Assembly (NCBI GenBank): GCA_963682055.1
Contig: OY821745.1
Coordinates: 13,213,501 to 13,277,500, forward strand
Direction: 5' to 3'
DNA length: 64,000 bases
Source of the DNA: Primula veris
Taxonomy: Eukaryota; Streptophyta; Magnoliopsida; Ericales; Primulaceae
Below, in pieces: positions 42,841-57,020 of the stretch; the first letter of the stretch is position 1; each line of letters starts with the position of its first letter. The notes beneath the pieces were generated by a model, which was not told the origin of the DNA, ran no database searches, and saw only the letters and a list, made by a program, of their open reading frames with translations. Position numbers and translations under genes: made by a program.

Positions 42841-44352
42841 AGAAAGCTCCTAGTTTATGCAATCATACTTGGGTTATTACTTGTTAATCTTGTTTGATTC
42901 CAGTTTTCTTCTATTTAACTAATACTTCCAGGTTAACAAATCAGATAGTTTACTTCTTTGCTACATCACTTAGGTACTGTCTTTTTTCTAGTTTGCAGAC
43001 TGATTGCGAGTATGATTTATTATATATTTTGCTTTTGTTTGGGTAAAAAATATATATTCAGGTTTGCTTGATGATTTTGCTCTAACGGGCTCCAACTGGC
43101 TCAAGTACATTTTTCTTCCAAATCAAGGGTTACTGTTTTTTAACAAAAAACACTGATATTTGTTTTAAAATCATGATGGGATTGGGTTTGAATCTGAAAT
43201 TTATTAACCTCGTGCACTCAGGGAGACCACACTATTGGTACTACAACCATTGCGGACAGATCAATAAAAGTGTAGCCATTACAGATCTGATAAGTGCCGG
43301 GAAGTGGAAGTAAGTTGGATTATGAATGTGTAGCCATTGCAAATCAAATCTATGTGCACGATACAAGGGACCTTTTTCTATATATTAACGATATTCCTTA
43401 AAACTACCAGGGACTTGATTGATTTCTGAGATAATTATTGATTGATTTCTGAGATAATTATTGATTGATTTCTGAGATAATTATATGGTAATGAAAGGGA
43501 CAACAGAAACGCAATGACGGAAATCATATTTAGAAAGACTTAAACCCCAGTTCAGCCTCCTAGTCCTTGTACTCTGTCGTTAAATCAAGGGCTAGAGTTT
43601 AGACTAGAATGATTCTCCTTTTTCTATGTTCGTATAAAGGGGTGAAAAAGATATGTTGTAATAAGGTATTACTGTAATTAAATTGTGCAGATGCTCTGGT
43701 AATGTACGGAGTATTTTCTTTCTTTACACTGTAAGATTTCGATTATTAACTAAACTTTGATTATTTTATTTCTTTTTACGAAAAAATACCCATGAACTAA
43801 ACAATATAACTGTCTCTTGATTGGGGTGTTTTCTAAAATTATATAGACACCAAGTAATTCAAACGGTGAACTAGGAAAGAGACCACAAGGATTGAGATTT
43901 GCTTATTCCTGTTAAACACATCTAGTAGTAGATACTCAAAAAACTAAAATTCATGAAAAAGAGGCACATCTTCAAAATTTGGAATTGATGATAAAAGAAT
44001 CACTCTTCAAAATTTAAATCTTCAGAAAATAATATTTTGGAAGATCAGATATAATTCGGAAATTGCCATCAAACCCGGAGGGAGAGGGAAATGTAAATTA
44101 CAAAAGCTAATTACACAGGCAAATACGAGGCATCTCACTCAAACTATAATCTGCTGTGTTTAACCAACAATTTCATTCTGTGGTCGGGTAAATTATCCCC
44201 TTGAAGCAACGAGACAGCAACTATAGATATAATCTTTTGTCTGGTTAAATGTAACCTAAAAGCGTGATTTTGGCAAAAAATGTAGTCCTATATGCTGATT
44301 TTTTGGAAATGGTAAATGCAAAGATAAAGGATTATTGCGACCCGTTTTATGA
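42841..44352. other. Non-coding spacer before the UBC23-like gene
   Basis: No gene recognised. A 23-bp unit TGATTGATTTCTGAGATAAT is repeated three times at about 43418-43487. The last few hundred bases should hold the 3' UTR and polyadenylation signals of the minus-strand gene ending at 44353. Confidence 0.5.
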
Positions 44353-47300
44353 CTATTGTAGAAGATGTTGGAAATCGTGACAATCAGCTCCAATTTCACT
44401 AAGAGCCAATACAAGCTTTGGTACAATCTTCGCTAGCATTAGTTTAAAACCTACCGAATTTGCATTGACAATGCTTTTGTCGCTCACAGAGGCATCCTTT
44501 GTCAAAGAGCCGATTAAATAGCCTTTCATATAAGCATCGCAGGCCTTGAGGATGTAATAGCCTCGTCTTCTAAAATGGTTTCTAATAAGATCTTCGAAGT
44601 CCTAGAAAAACACAAGTGTGAAAACTTAGCAATGGTTGTTCCAACAGTTGTTAGGGAATGTCAAAATAAAATAATATATATAATCACCGAGGAACTCATG
44701 CAAGAAAAGGTCACTATGTTATTATATAACATAATACGGTCGCTTAGAAGTACAAGAGGTTGCTAATTATATCTCCAATTTCAATCAAACATTAATTCAA
44801 ACTACTCCCAAGAAGAAATCCCCTTGGAAATTATATTATGAATGACAAGCACATGGACTCTACGCCTAAAAAAATCGAACAGACGACTGTTGTAAACAAT
44901 AGCAAAGAAAAGATGCTTCTCATTGATTGTAAGTGAAGAGGCAAAGCCCTACTTACAGTAAATGAAAAGCATATGGAATCCAAAAATGACCAAGAACAAG
45001 AAACGCAAGAACACTGCAAGTTACGCATGGAAAAGGAAGTGAATAAGATGAGGTGTCCCATTAGAATTATTTGCGACTACGGATAATCCATCAAGGATCA
45101 TTGAGTGATGAATCAGCATAAAGCTGGAGACGAACTCTTTTGGACAACAATTGAATAAAGTTTTTAGGTGGAGTTATTACTAAATAACAAACTAAAAAAT
45201 GACCTAAGCTAATTCCTATGACATTTTCCGATGAAACATGTATAAGTATATAGTTATAGAAACCAGAAACATATCAATGAGGACAAGAACAACCGAATTA
45301 TTAAGAAGAAATGCAACATTAACGTAACTGTCAACCATCCCCATCAGCCTAAATGAATGTAGGTGGTTGATATACAAAAAAAATAGATAATCAATGTCAA
45401 CAAATAAGAGTGGTGAAACTATTGAGTGTTGCGATTATGCGTTTGGGAGTCGCCCCGAACTTATCCAAATTTTTGACTGATAAAATATAGCACCCTACAC
45501 ACACCTAAAAAACCAAGGCCTCTTTAAAGCGACAATTGGAGATCTCCAGATAGCTTTGCATTTCATAGGTTGCTTCTGTAGTTTCTTTTAACTTTTGAAT
45601 AATACTTAAACTGAGTATATACATATATAAACAAATTAGAGGATAGTGTTCATCTGGCTGGGATGGTTAAGCAAAATCAAGGGACATCACATTTGAAACC
45701 ACATTTGGCATTCCAAATATTTTAGTGCCAAGAGTATGTGTTGAAAAGAGGACCCTCCAGGAAAATAATTTACAGATAGTCTTGAAACCCAAAATACGTA
45801 GCTGTCAAATGTGATTTTCTCTGATTCCCCCATGTATTGTGTATATATACACATAGAAGGGACAGAGGGGAAACCCAGTGCACGAGCGCTGTATATACAC
45901 ATAAATACATAAATCTATGTGTGCGAGTAAATGATGGAAGATGTTAATCACCTTTGGAGGCCTCCGCATGAGAAACATCATGGTCTTGCAATTTAACAAG
46001 TAAGTGTTCTCATTGTAAGATAATGAGTTCTTCTCCCCCTCTGCTGTACCGACTTGTTTATCATAACCAGCCTCATTAAAATAAGGTTTAGAATTTAGCA
46101 CTAAACCCTGTAGAGAAACTAACACTTGAAGGATGCTTGAAGAGGACGGATCCCAAACCTCATTTCCTTTCCCACTCCAAGTATTTAGAAGACTAAGGCA
46201 AACCTTTCCTTCCTCATAAAGATTCGGATTTATTCGCCACCCTCCAGAGTGATAGTACGCAGACTGCGAAACAAATAAAAACTGCTCATAAAGGTCTAAA
46301 TATTTTATTATCATGTTGAGTAGAAACTTAGCAATTAGCATCTCGAAATTTATAGAAGAAGAAACAAAATTAATAATTCTGTAAGGAGAACAGTTTCTGG
46401 TCATTGCCGGTGTAAAGTTTCTTTTGTACCAGCATGTTTGTATATACGACTTATGACCATACACAATTCGAGGGAAAAGGCATATACATATGCCTTCCAT
46501 CCAATTTAGCCGCTGACCTGAACAAGATGCATAGTTTTCTGGACATGTATTCGAGTTCTATTTCACTAGTTTAGCTATTATTCTTTTCTTTCATGATGTT
46601 ATAATAAGTCAGAAACTTGTAAGCAGTAGGTGCTCAGTGTATTAGTTGCAGTTAGGAAGTTGGTGTTAGTTTGATTGGAAATTGTTACTAAATGGCATGT
46701 GAGAAAATTAACGGTGGCTCCACGGGGAACTACTATAAATGTATGCAGATACATACTAGGAGATAATGAATGAAGAATTAAGTTTTCGCACTTCAAATAA
46801 AACTAAATTCCCTGAATTCGATACGGAAAATTTTATTGTTAGCATGATCTCCAAAAAGAAATGTGTGGTGTGAAAAGACTTGACACCAGAAGAGGATAGA
46901 GCCATAGAATCTAATTTTCTATGATTACGTGTTTTAATTTTGTCCTTGCAACATATAGTTGCATCATTTCTAAGAATATGCCTACAAATGGTTACAAGAA
47001 TATTAATCAGTCAGATCAAGTAGTTTCGAAATTTTAATCATGAAGTTCAGATCATTTGATTCAAGGATTAAACGGTGAAACATATGTTATCTCTGCATAC
47101 CGGGGGGCTATCAGGGTACTCCGGTGGAAGGTGAAAATCAAAAAAGAATATGCCATCTTGGTAAGGTGTTCCATATGCTCCAACTATAACCGCCCTCAAA
47201 AGATCCATTCGATCTTCATAGACGCGAACACAAATCGTATCTGTTCATAAATATATAAACAAGTCAAATTATTACTTATCAGTATCTTTTTATTTACGAT

Positions 47301-50300
47301 TTTTTTTATTAGTTATCTTCTTCTAAAGCTGAGATATTCGCAACATAAACAGCTAATATTGCACATAATTTGGCCAATCAAACAGATAAAACATATGTAC
47401 CTGGTAGGTTGTTCTGAAGGATAGTCCAGTCTTGATGAACCTTCTTCAGCCACTTCCTTCCAGCATTATTCTGGAAATAATAAGCATTAAAAAACAAAGC
47501 ATTCACAAAGACCAGCGCAAAAATAGAAGTGCGGTGCAGAGCCCTACACTAGCTAAAATTTGTTTAATGTTTTACCAATGAGAGGCCTATTTGAGACCAG
47601 GTTCAAAATGTGTTCCCTTCATCAATTAAAGCCAAATTAGAAAATATGTAAAACACCAAAACAAGCTTGTCACAGCCAAATTCAAAAGAAAAATCAAATC
47701 ACATAACATATGAGTTCTGAATCTCTTTAAAATACACAGAGAGAAGCTCCGTAACAACATGATAAACAGTCGTGAGGTGGTTCCTGCCCTGTTTGGGCTT
47801 TTATATACTACTTGCTTACCCAAGAAGAAGAAAAAATGGTAAATAATTATAAAACTGGAAGTGTAGCCTTGCGGTGATTCTCAAGAATTTTGCAGTTTCT
47901 GTTCACGTTTCCCCAGTTCTGAACACTGAGATTTTCTTTAACTCATTGGGTTAAATATTTCAATTTTGAAAATGTCATTCTTTTTTTCTTCTTAGAACCA
48001 AGAAAATACACTCTCTCTATGAGCCATCTCTCTAAAAGTGGAATCCTCTCAAAAAAATTCTCTGCAACTGTTTCGGAACCAATACATCAATGATGAACAA
48101 ATGAAGACAGATTTTGCAAGCTCTAACATTACTACAAAAACAAGTCGTAACATTTGGCAGAAATAATGCAATATATAGGTTTCAAAAGGTGGCGAGGCGG
48201 GCGCCTGGGGCCTTGGGAAACGCCTAGGCGGAAAAACGACATTTTAGCGTTTTTATTCGTTATTCTTGAATACTCATACAATAGGCATGTCGTAAATATG
48301 ATGACCATGCTTAATTAAGCATTTCAAGTCAATTATCTTGTAGTTATATGGTTAAAATGCAATAAAATCTATGATAACACCATACAAGGAGTTTAACATA
48401 AGCACAAATTGTCATGAACATGTGTTCAAATACAAATTTGAAATGCAAAATGCAAATCCACTCCAAAATCACCAAGACATTAAAAGTAAAAAGTCTGATC
48501 TTAATTTAAAAGCTACTCATCATCGGATTCTTTATTTTTAATTGTAAACGCAATTACATATTATATGCTAACTAACTACCATTAAATATTACACCACTGG
48601 TTGACTGATACATACAGATAGATACACGTGGAGAAATTCCTAGAAAAACAAAAAAAATAAAATAAAAATAAAAATGAGAAAGAAGACACGGAATAACACG
48701 GATAGAGGTGCAATAGAAGACAGAGAGTTGAAGAGAGTCAGGGATGACAGATAAGATACGACAGAGATGAGACTTGAGAGACACACTTAAGAAGATGAGA
48801 GAAGACAAAATCAATCGTTGTAGAGATTGTGCACGTCGGTCGATGAGTGTATGTTTCAATTCTATAAGTAAGTTTTCAGTTTTGTTAGGGTTTTCTTTTT
48901 TATTTTCAACTCACTTAAACGGGGTTGACTAACAAGATACGGATCCACCTGAATTTAACCCTAAATACATACGCCTGCTGAAAAGGGGGGCGGCCAATTC
49001 CTAGGCGGGCCGCCTGGACCGCCTTTTAAAAGATAATTCATTTTGCAAGCAAAAACTGTTTTACCTAATGATACAACTAGCACTCACCAACAGTAATTCT
49101 ACTAATTAATAAATAAAAAATCATTACCTGATTAGTAGAACCCAGATAATGATGGTCGTAAGGATCTTTTGCAATATCAAATCCTTTAAAGGAAGCACTA
49201 AAGCCCTCGTGCGCCAAAACAGAACTTTCTGATTCAGCTCCATCCACTGATCTCTTGGCATCTTCGGCGTTATTATTTTTTTTATTATTGACCATTGGTT
49301 TTTCTGCTTCTCGGTGACTTATGCCCACACCAAAACCAACATTTTCATCCACTGTTCTCAAGCTAGACTCTTCACCAGAATCATGTTTATTGATAAAATC
49401 TTCCATCAGCTGAGAGTGCAGTTCCTTTTCTGTTGAGAGATCCATATTATTTGGATCCACTTCTTTTTTTCCACGTGAAAATATGCCAGAGGCCAAACGA
49501 GTCATATACCCTAAAGCAGCTAAAGGAATAGAAAGTGCGCCATTTGATCCAATATTGTCTTCAATCATGCTCTCCTCAGATTTTGGACTGCTGCTTGTAG
49601 TATTTTGCAACCTATTCTTCTGAAAACATATCAAACAAAGATGCAAATATTAGAATTATACATGCTACCATCAGTTAAGATCTTAAACCCTATTTTTACC
49701 CCCTTGTTGTAATAACCTGAACCCTTCCACTTATCAAGAAAAAACTAGGTATTTGAATTCCATAATTATGCATAGATATTTATAGATTATTTCAATATTT
49801 ATTCACTCAAAAACAAGTCATAAATAGAAAAACCATACATATATATATGAAATTTGAAAATCTGTTATTTAAACCATACTATGTCCATAAAATAGATTAT
49901 CAGAGTATATTCCAAAATTCCATTGACAAACTTCTTAAGTCATACTAGCAAAGTGTCATTTGACCCAAATATGAACAAGGGGAATAGAGTATATTAAAAG
50001 GGTAGACGATCTTTGACTCACTTTTTCGAGATCAGAACTAGAAAGTAGAAACACAGAACAAGTATATCAACCGAAACAATTCACATAATAATATTTGCAC
50101 CCCAACTTCAGAAACATATTATCAGATCTTTTATTGGTTTTTCTTTTGGTACAAAGGTGAAACAATATAATTCAAAAGACTCATCAGATGTTCCAAAGTT
50201 TTCAGTTACAAAACAAGTGCAAACAAGTCATTAGAGCAGGATGCAAAAGCACTACAATTTGCCTCGCTGAGATAAAGTCGGGTACCTGTAAAGGAATAAA

Positions 50301-53300
50301 TTGAAAGCTTCCACTCTGGCGAAATTATCGTCTAACAAGGAGAATATTTCCCTCGTAACCATTCAATTTTCACATGTTCATTCCCATTTATTTCTGATTG
50401 GTATAACTATTCAAGTCACGTAGGGTGTTGAATAATTAAGATGCAATAATACATCAAAGTATGTACGATGTCTATTCCCAACACTTACTACTTACTAGAC
50501 ACAAATACTCGTATACTTACCATATGCATTCCACTCCACACGACATGTTTTCTTATTTAATTAGCTTTCTTTAAGTACTTATGGCTTAAGGCAAGTCCCC
50601 TAAGTCCTCAACGGAAAATGGGTTTCTTTGTTAAAGACCAACAGATTTTCCTACATTTGCTCAGTCATATTGATATCTTTCACTAGATATATAACTTATG
50701 ATTGTTCTGCGCACTATATTGGAATTATTCTCTCTTCGCTATTCTAATATCTATAATTAATATGCAGTTGCTCACTAGATCAATATATCTTCGTCGCATC
50801 TATTAATTAAAATTATAAAAACTGGCATTCGCTTGTGTCTCTACTCTCTATGTTATACGTGCCTGTTTCTGTGCTTCTGAAGTGGATATTGCTACCCTCA
50901 ATCAATGAAATAACACCTAAACGACTTTTCCAACATGCTAATTCAGCCTCAAATCTACTACCTACATGTCAGAAGTCAAGGGTATATTAAAGAATAATAA
51001 CCTCGTCTGCAATTTCAAGGGTGTCCAAGTCATTATTATCATCATCTACAGTTTCCCAGCTTGCAGCGTCATCACCAACTTCACTGCCCATAGCAACAGA
51101 GTCATCGTCATCACGACCCACAACATAAATTGCTTGAGGACCAACCTGGCAGTAAGAAAAAATAAAGTTTTGTTGACCAGAAAGCAGGGTAATTTCTTTA
51201 CAATAAGAAGTACTAGACAATAAATGAGCAAAAACACATTTACAAAGATAGAAACGAGCTTCTACTTCTTCAATTAATTTGGAACAAGATAAAGAGGATA
51301 ATCTTTCAAATCAGACTCAAAGATACAATGAACAGTATATTCTTAGTTTCCCCGAATAGACTCAACTATGAAAAAGTGGAGGTCTAAGTTTTAAAGTGCC
51401 AACTTCACAAAAGCACTATGACAAATGTGGCAGCTATAAAACGATGAAAGAACAAATAGACAGAATCAAACAAAGAATTTTTCGTCACAGTATGCAGCTT
51501 AATACTAATAGGAACTCTGTTTTGTAGACCAACCTATCACGGAATTTCGATTTCATACACTTACCTATGATATTTTAGGTTACATGCAATAACCTAAGGT
51601 AAATAGATCAAGCATGGCACATTCCGTTTAAATTAATGAGGCAGCTCACATTTTAAGTATCGCTTTTTAAAACTAATGTTTTGGTAATATCATTTTTTAT
51701 ATAAATTTGAACTTTAATATTGGTCAATTATCACATTTGTACACTGACCTATAAACTAAAATATCACTTTTATACCTATTTAGCAATATATGTTAGCTTA
51801 GTGTACTAGTCATAAAATATTGTGGGTTGGTACACAAAATTGGAACACTGCGATACATTGGTCTACAAAACAGTAAAAAAGACCTGGAAAAAACATTTGA
51901 AATACACGGTGCATTTACCGTTGAAACCATCTCGTCTGCCCACGTAACTTCAATATCACCATTTCTAAGGCCTGTTATGGTCCCAACCCAAGAAAGATCT
52001 GAAAAATCCATCAACGATTCATCAATGTTCTCAATATCGACCTTTTTACTACCCAAATCTTCACTTGAATTATGTTTAGTCAAATTTGCATCAGATACAT
52101 GTGAGGTTACGTTAGCTGGTAATAATCGAACAACGACATCCCCATAACAATAGTCATAATCAGGATGCCCCTCAAGCTCATAAACGCTAACCATTTCTTC
52201 TTTTAAAAACTCTCGAGGATCTTCAGCCTTATCAACAGGTTTTAGCCATCTCACACAAGCTGTTCTCTCTTTAGCATCTACACTTTTTACGACACCAACA
52301 CGTCTAATATCATAATCGTCGTCAGTTTCGTCAGCGGCCTTTTCCACTACATATTGCTCTGGTAGGAATTCATGATCTCCGGGCGTATCGACAGGAATTA
52401 AAGTTACAGAATCCAATCCACGTCCTATAGATCCATCTTGCCATGCTACATCGACTTTGGACTTAATATTGACAATCATAAGAGCTTTTTCGAAATTATC
52501 TTCTTTTCTACGAGCTTTCTTGTCTTTCTTTACAACAACTTTCCTAATTTTTTTCCGATGAAGAGGCCATGTTTTGCTAGACGAACTAGGCTCACTCAAG
52601 AGATCAACATCTATAGTTCCACTAGTTTCTCCCAGAGCATTTTCATCAATAAAATCCATATCTTTTACAAGATCTTCTGATTTTGCGGGAGCAACCACTT
52701 GTGAATCAATTTCAGAGCTTGCTTGATTAGAAGACTCACAAGGATCTAAAGAAAGAAGCGAGGAAGACACTGCAGACGATGGAGCAAGACACCAGTCGCC
52801 TAAATGCCAGTTTGCATAATCGAAACACGACAATAATGTTAAATTTTTTGGTGGGCTTTGCTCCTCTGCTGGTGTGGTAGAAGAATTGGGTCCATAACCT
52901 GAAGACGCTATCCAGTAAATAAAAACCGACCCAATTGTGACTTTAGTGACCGTACCTTCCAATCTATTAGGTCTCCATAAACCAGATATCCACCTAGCAT
53001 TTTTGAATACCGAAGAAGAGCTTGCTTTGACACGTTGCCCTGGATAATACGGAAAATGGCCATCTTCTATTAAACCTTTTCCAATTGATGGTACTAGGCG
53101 TAATGGATCAGCTTTGTTGACTTTACAGATAGAGCCGTCCTCAAATAAAACAGTGACATTGTCTAAAACATCATCAATTCGTCCTAACCAAGGACCCAAC
53201 ACTACATAGTCACCCACTGTATAATCTCTCACGCGTTTTAAATTTCTTGCTGCTACATCTTTTATAATGGAGCCGTTTGGGGTTAATAAATCCATGGAAC

Positions 53301-53922
53301 TATTAAAATCAATAACACTACCCACTTGACCGGTGGGTTCTAAAGCAGAGGCAACATAATCCCCATGTGAAAATCCTCGGTCAATAACTGTTACGTCGCC
53401 AATATTTTGGGTTGTCTCAGACTCGTCCATCCACAGCACCCGAACCTGATCAGGGGGGAGGGGGGTGTTCTCTCTCTCGTAACTATCTTCGTATCTCTCT
53501 CTATCACTCTCATTGCCATTGTCACTGTTATTTATAATTGCACCTCCGTCGCCTCCACCATCGCTCTCATCAATTTCATCTTCGTATCTCTCTCTATCAC
53601 TTTCATTGCCATTGTCACTATTATTTATATTTGCACCTCTGTCCTCTCCATCATCGCTCTCATCAGTTTCATCTTCATCGTCAGTTATGCTGCTATCTGA
53701 GTCTGAATCACCAGCAACTTCAATTACCATGCCAACCTTACCATCACTCTTGCTCTTAACAACATCTTCTCTATAAATGTAAGGGACATTCTCTAACTTC
53801 TTGACAACCTCAAAGGGTTTGCTTTCAGAATTTAAATTTGGTTCCGAAGTCAATTTACTACTATCACGTCCACTTTCTGGGAGTTCATATACTTCCAAAG
53901 CCTCCTGTTGTTTGGTTTCCAT
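44353..53922 (-). CDS. UBC23: UBE2O-type ubiquitin-conjugating enzyme E2, UBC23-like
   Basis: Seven coding exons on the minus strand: 53922-51919, 51145-51002, 49619-49128, 47470-47401, 47240-47101, 46263-45952, 44601-44353, all with GT...AG introns and an unbroken frame of 1136 residues, close to Arabidopsis UBC23 (about 1100). The long N-terminal part has an acidic repeat (residues about 75-145), then several SH3-like segments (GDYVVLGPWLGRIDDVLDN, VRVLWMDES, DGDIEVTWADEMVS type). Exon 2 has VGPQAIYVVGRDDDDS. The UBC core runs about 885-1040: KWLKKVHQDW, VRVYEDRMDLLRAVIVGAYG, LPPEYPDSPP, SAYYHSGGWRINPNLYEEGK, with catalytic Cys at about 972 in EEGKVCLSLLNTW. It should pass ubiquitin to substrates as a combined E2/E3-like enzyme. 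Its relative PHO2/UBC24 controls phosphate uptake, but the exon 2 and C-terminal text fits UBC23 better. Intact. Confidence 0.93.
46600..46800. repeat. Possible LTR remnant in a UBC23 intron
   Basis: GTTAGTTTGATTGG... ACTACTATAAATGTATGC... GAATGAAGAATTAAG looks like the promoter/R part of a small copia LTR, lying in the intron between 46264 and 47100. No ends or target duplication could be fixed. Confidence 0.3.
48180..49031. mobile_element. TIR element with GC-rich ends in a UBC23 intron (852 bp)
   Basis: Left end TTTCAAAAGGTGGCGAGGCG and the inverted right end TTTTAAAAGGCGGTCCAGGC match imperfectly, both with repeated GGCG/GCCT blocks in otherwise AT-rich DNA. Flanking sequences give no convincing target duplication. 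No transposase. The minus-strand frame at 48572-48859 is not recognised. Probably a hAT-type non-autonomous element. Confidence 0.6.
53488..53680 (-). repeat. 93-bp tandem duplication inside UBC23 exon 1
   Basis: Two in-frame copies with a period of exactly 93 bp encode two acidic blocks of 31 residues, each with INNSDNGNESDRERYED. The copies differ at a few positions. It lengthens the acidic N-terminal stretch without breaking the frame. Confidence 0.9.
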
Positions 53923-56900
53923 CTGCCAGATGCAAGAATAAACATAAATAAAAACAATTTCGGTGGGGCTTTACTATTATAGACAGCTCCTAGGCACATC
54001 ATTCCAACAAATGAGCAGTTATTACACCATATGTTAGTCAATATACACGTTACCATATACCTTATACATTATTGACGAGAACAAGTTTGTAGATGTAAAA
54101 TGGAGACCACACTGAAACATGAAGTTTTTGAAGAAACTAAAAAGACAAGACATTTGACTAAAGTACCTAGGAAATAAAAAACTTTCATGTCCAAGCATGA
54201 AAGCCATTGTAAGAACTTAATTTACGTACTGCACCCCACGAATATTAAGTTGCATTTGCTCTAAATTGTGAATCAATAAAAAACTCATTATAATTTTTGC
54301 GACCATGTTCTTCATACCCATTAGTAACCAAACTTTTATGATAGCAACATATCCCCATAAGGCCATTGTAGACAACAGGAAGATTTTCTTGAGTTTGTCC
54401 GTTAGTACTTCAGTCGAATATTCGAATCTGATAAATTTATACTGTTAGTATTTATGATCAACACTGTGCTTGAAAATGTGATCAAGACGCAAGAATTTAA
54501 CATTATTTGTTTAATTTTATTTTGGAGAAATTAAATCAAGGTGGAGATTTGTTCGGAAATTGTTTAGATTTTGCAAAACGAACTTATGATGACTAGTTAA
54601 GAACTTACTTACAGATAGTCGGTTCTTAACCTCCCAAAGGCTCCATAGGTTCAGATATTTTCTGAGATATTTGATTTGGTTTGTTTCTATAGATAACGAT
54701 GAGATTGTTGGATACTTTTCATACCTCTAGGGAAACCCCTGTTATGAGAATTTTATATTCCATTTTAAGAACAATTTCCTGGGATGCCCATAAATACACC
54801 CCTACAGAATGCTGGTTTCATGAGATGAGAGAAACGATAGGGAAGCCTGAACATTTATTTTGAACTTTCTGTATGAAATCCTAATCTTGGAAGTGATTTT
54901 GAGTCCTCAATGTGATTGGTTACGTTAATTGTATAGTTTGATAGATTGTAATCCATATTCTATTGTGAAATTAATGCTTTCTCTGATGGACTAATCAAAG
55001 ACCACAATATTGTGATTCTTGAAAAGTAAGCAAAAATTTATGCCTCGGTTCCTTTGATTGTGTATTTGGAATTTTGGATTCATTTTACGTGTTTCTGACA
55101 ACAAATATAATACACTGATCATGCAAATAATAGTTCTACATCTAAATGTTGCAGGTTCCAAAATCCAAACCCACACTTCATTGAATTCAAATAACCAAAT
55201 TGAACTCCTGAAAGAAGTAGGTGAAACTCAGGTAAATGATTTTAGGAAAGACTTAAAGTTAATTTGTTAAAAAACAGGAACAAATTTGCTACACCTTTGC
55301 AATTTCTCCTATGACAACAAATTCTACCCAGTAAAAAGTCAAGAAAGAACTCAGCTTTTATAACATTTATAAAACAATATAGAATCTATCCATGTTCCAA
55401 AATGAGCAAATGTTTCTGTAATTTGTTATAGATATGCCGTCCATCTCTAAAAAGACTTTAAAAAAAACTATCTTATTCATGATCTAACACAAACCCAAAA
55501 AGGTTCCCGAAAAACAAGAGAACTCCATAAAAAGGTCAAACAAGTTAACACACAGACATGATCAAATTGTCATACATGCTCAGGAAAAATTAAACAAGAG
55601 ACTAGATTTAATAAATTGTACAGTATTAGTAGAATATTGCAATGGCGGATTTAGATGTACACACATACACATTATAAATATTACTTCCAGCTCCAGTAAC
55701 CATAACAGCTCTAATCAGTAGCCATGTTTTTTTTACTATGTGTGTAGCTTTGATGTAGCTTTGAAGTAGATTTATGTGAATGCAATGTTGTTAGTTTTTA
55801 CCGCATCAAAAAAGATATTTAAGCTTTACTGAATTGTTGCTAAAGAAAACTTGGTCTATTTCCAGTAATTAGGAGATCAAGGTGCTATTCGAAAAAGAGC
55901 TGTATAGCTAATAGCTGCTGAGGATTGAAGAATGGAAATGAAGAGTATAGGTTTCGGGCCTCTGAAGTTTGTATATAGAGAGATAATGTTTTAGTTGAAG
56001 AAAATGCAGTTTATGATATAGCTCTAGCTTCTAGTAGGTTATTGTAGTAGATTTGAACTTTCTAATTATTTTCTTTTTGCTTCTGTTTTTGTTTCTGTTT
56101 TTTTTCCCGAAAGCAGCATGTTGCTTTGGAACATGGGAGTTTGTAATGTTTGTCACTGTAACAAAAAAAATGTTTCTTTGCTGCAAAAAAAGAGCGATTA
56201 ACAATTGAAAAAACAAAAACCTAAGAGTAACACAATTTGTGAGATAGACGTTTCCAATGAAAACAAATACAGAAACAAGCTCAAATCTCCACAAACAGGT
56301 GCAAATCAACGTCCAAATACTTACAGATTCCAGAAAAATAATTTGGTAAATTAACCGTCTGAGAAATAATATTACAGCTCCAATCTAATAGATACATACA
56401 CAAAAAATAACCAACTTCATTAGACCACAAAAACCGTAAAACAAATCAAATCATGAGACCAAACAGTTTTTCAACAAAACATCATGCAAAAATAATTCTC
56501 GAATTGTATTCAAACCAATTTATAAACTATTCAACACTATATTAACGCAAACCAGATATAAAGTAGATGGAAAATAAACCAGCTCATAGCTTTTTAAACA
56601 TGTTTAATCTAACAGTGAAAGAAAAAAGTATTTATCATCAAAACACCAAATACAACAATAATAATAACAATAATATATTCAAAAAGGAATAAAAATGACA
56701 AAAATGCAAATTTTTACAGCTCAAACCTAATGGCTAATAACAAGGATAAATAGATAAAAACAATATACGTACATATTAAAATCCATTTCACATTAAAAAC
56801 TTAAACACAAAAACGAGCTCAGATGAATTACACACAAAAAGTATACAAATAAAAATGACAAATGCAATCCACATATAGCATCCTAGAAATATCGGTGATA

Positions 56901-57020
56901 TATATATATAATATTTATGTGTGTATATATATATATATATAAATATATACCTGCGCCGGATTAGATCCTTAGAGAGAGAGAGAGAGAGACTCTGAAATGA
57001 TTTGAAATCGAAAATAAATA
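53923..57020 (-). promoter_or_regulatory. Leader exon and long leader intron of the UBC23-like gene
   Basis: A splice acceptor (CTGGCAG) touches the ATG at 53922 directly. The matching donor is at 56950 (GGCGCAG|GTATATAT), preceded by a CT-rich leader (CTCTCTCTCTCTCTAAGG, about 56965-56990), giving a leader intron of 3028 bp. Transcription probably starts near 57000, close to (TA)n runs at 57068-57100. Leader introns of this size often raise expression. No miR399 target sequence, as found in PHO2, was seen in the short leader exon. Confidence 0.65.
54390..54990. repeat. Possible solo LTR in the UBC23 leader intron
   Basis: The block has an LTR-like promoter (CCCATAAATACACCCC, about 54788) followed by a leader-like stretch and AT-rich tail, and differs in texture from the surrounding intron. 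Ends and target duplication could not be set. Confidence 0.3.

Noticed and set aside
45805..46500. A separate 231-residue protein starting at 46500
   Set aside because: Its middle is the UBC exon 46263-45952; the parts on either side are intron read-through beyond a clear acceptor and donor.
47056..47250. 64-codon plus-strand open frame
   Set aside because: Antisense shadow of the UBC core exon 47240-47101.
44353..53922. Naming the E2 gene PHO2/UBC24
   Set aside because: The short leader exon has no miR399-type sites, and the exon 2 text (VGPQAIYVVGRDDDDS) and tail fit the UBC23 type better. By eye this is a preference, not proof.
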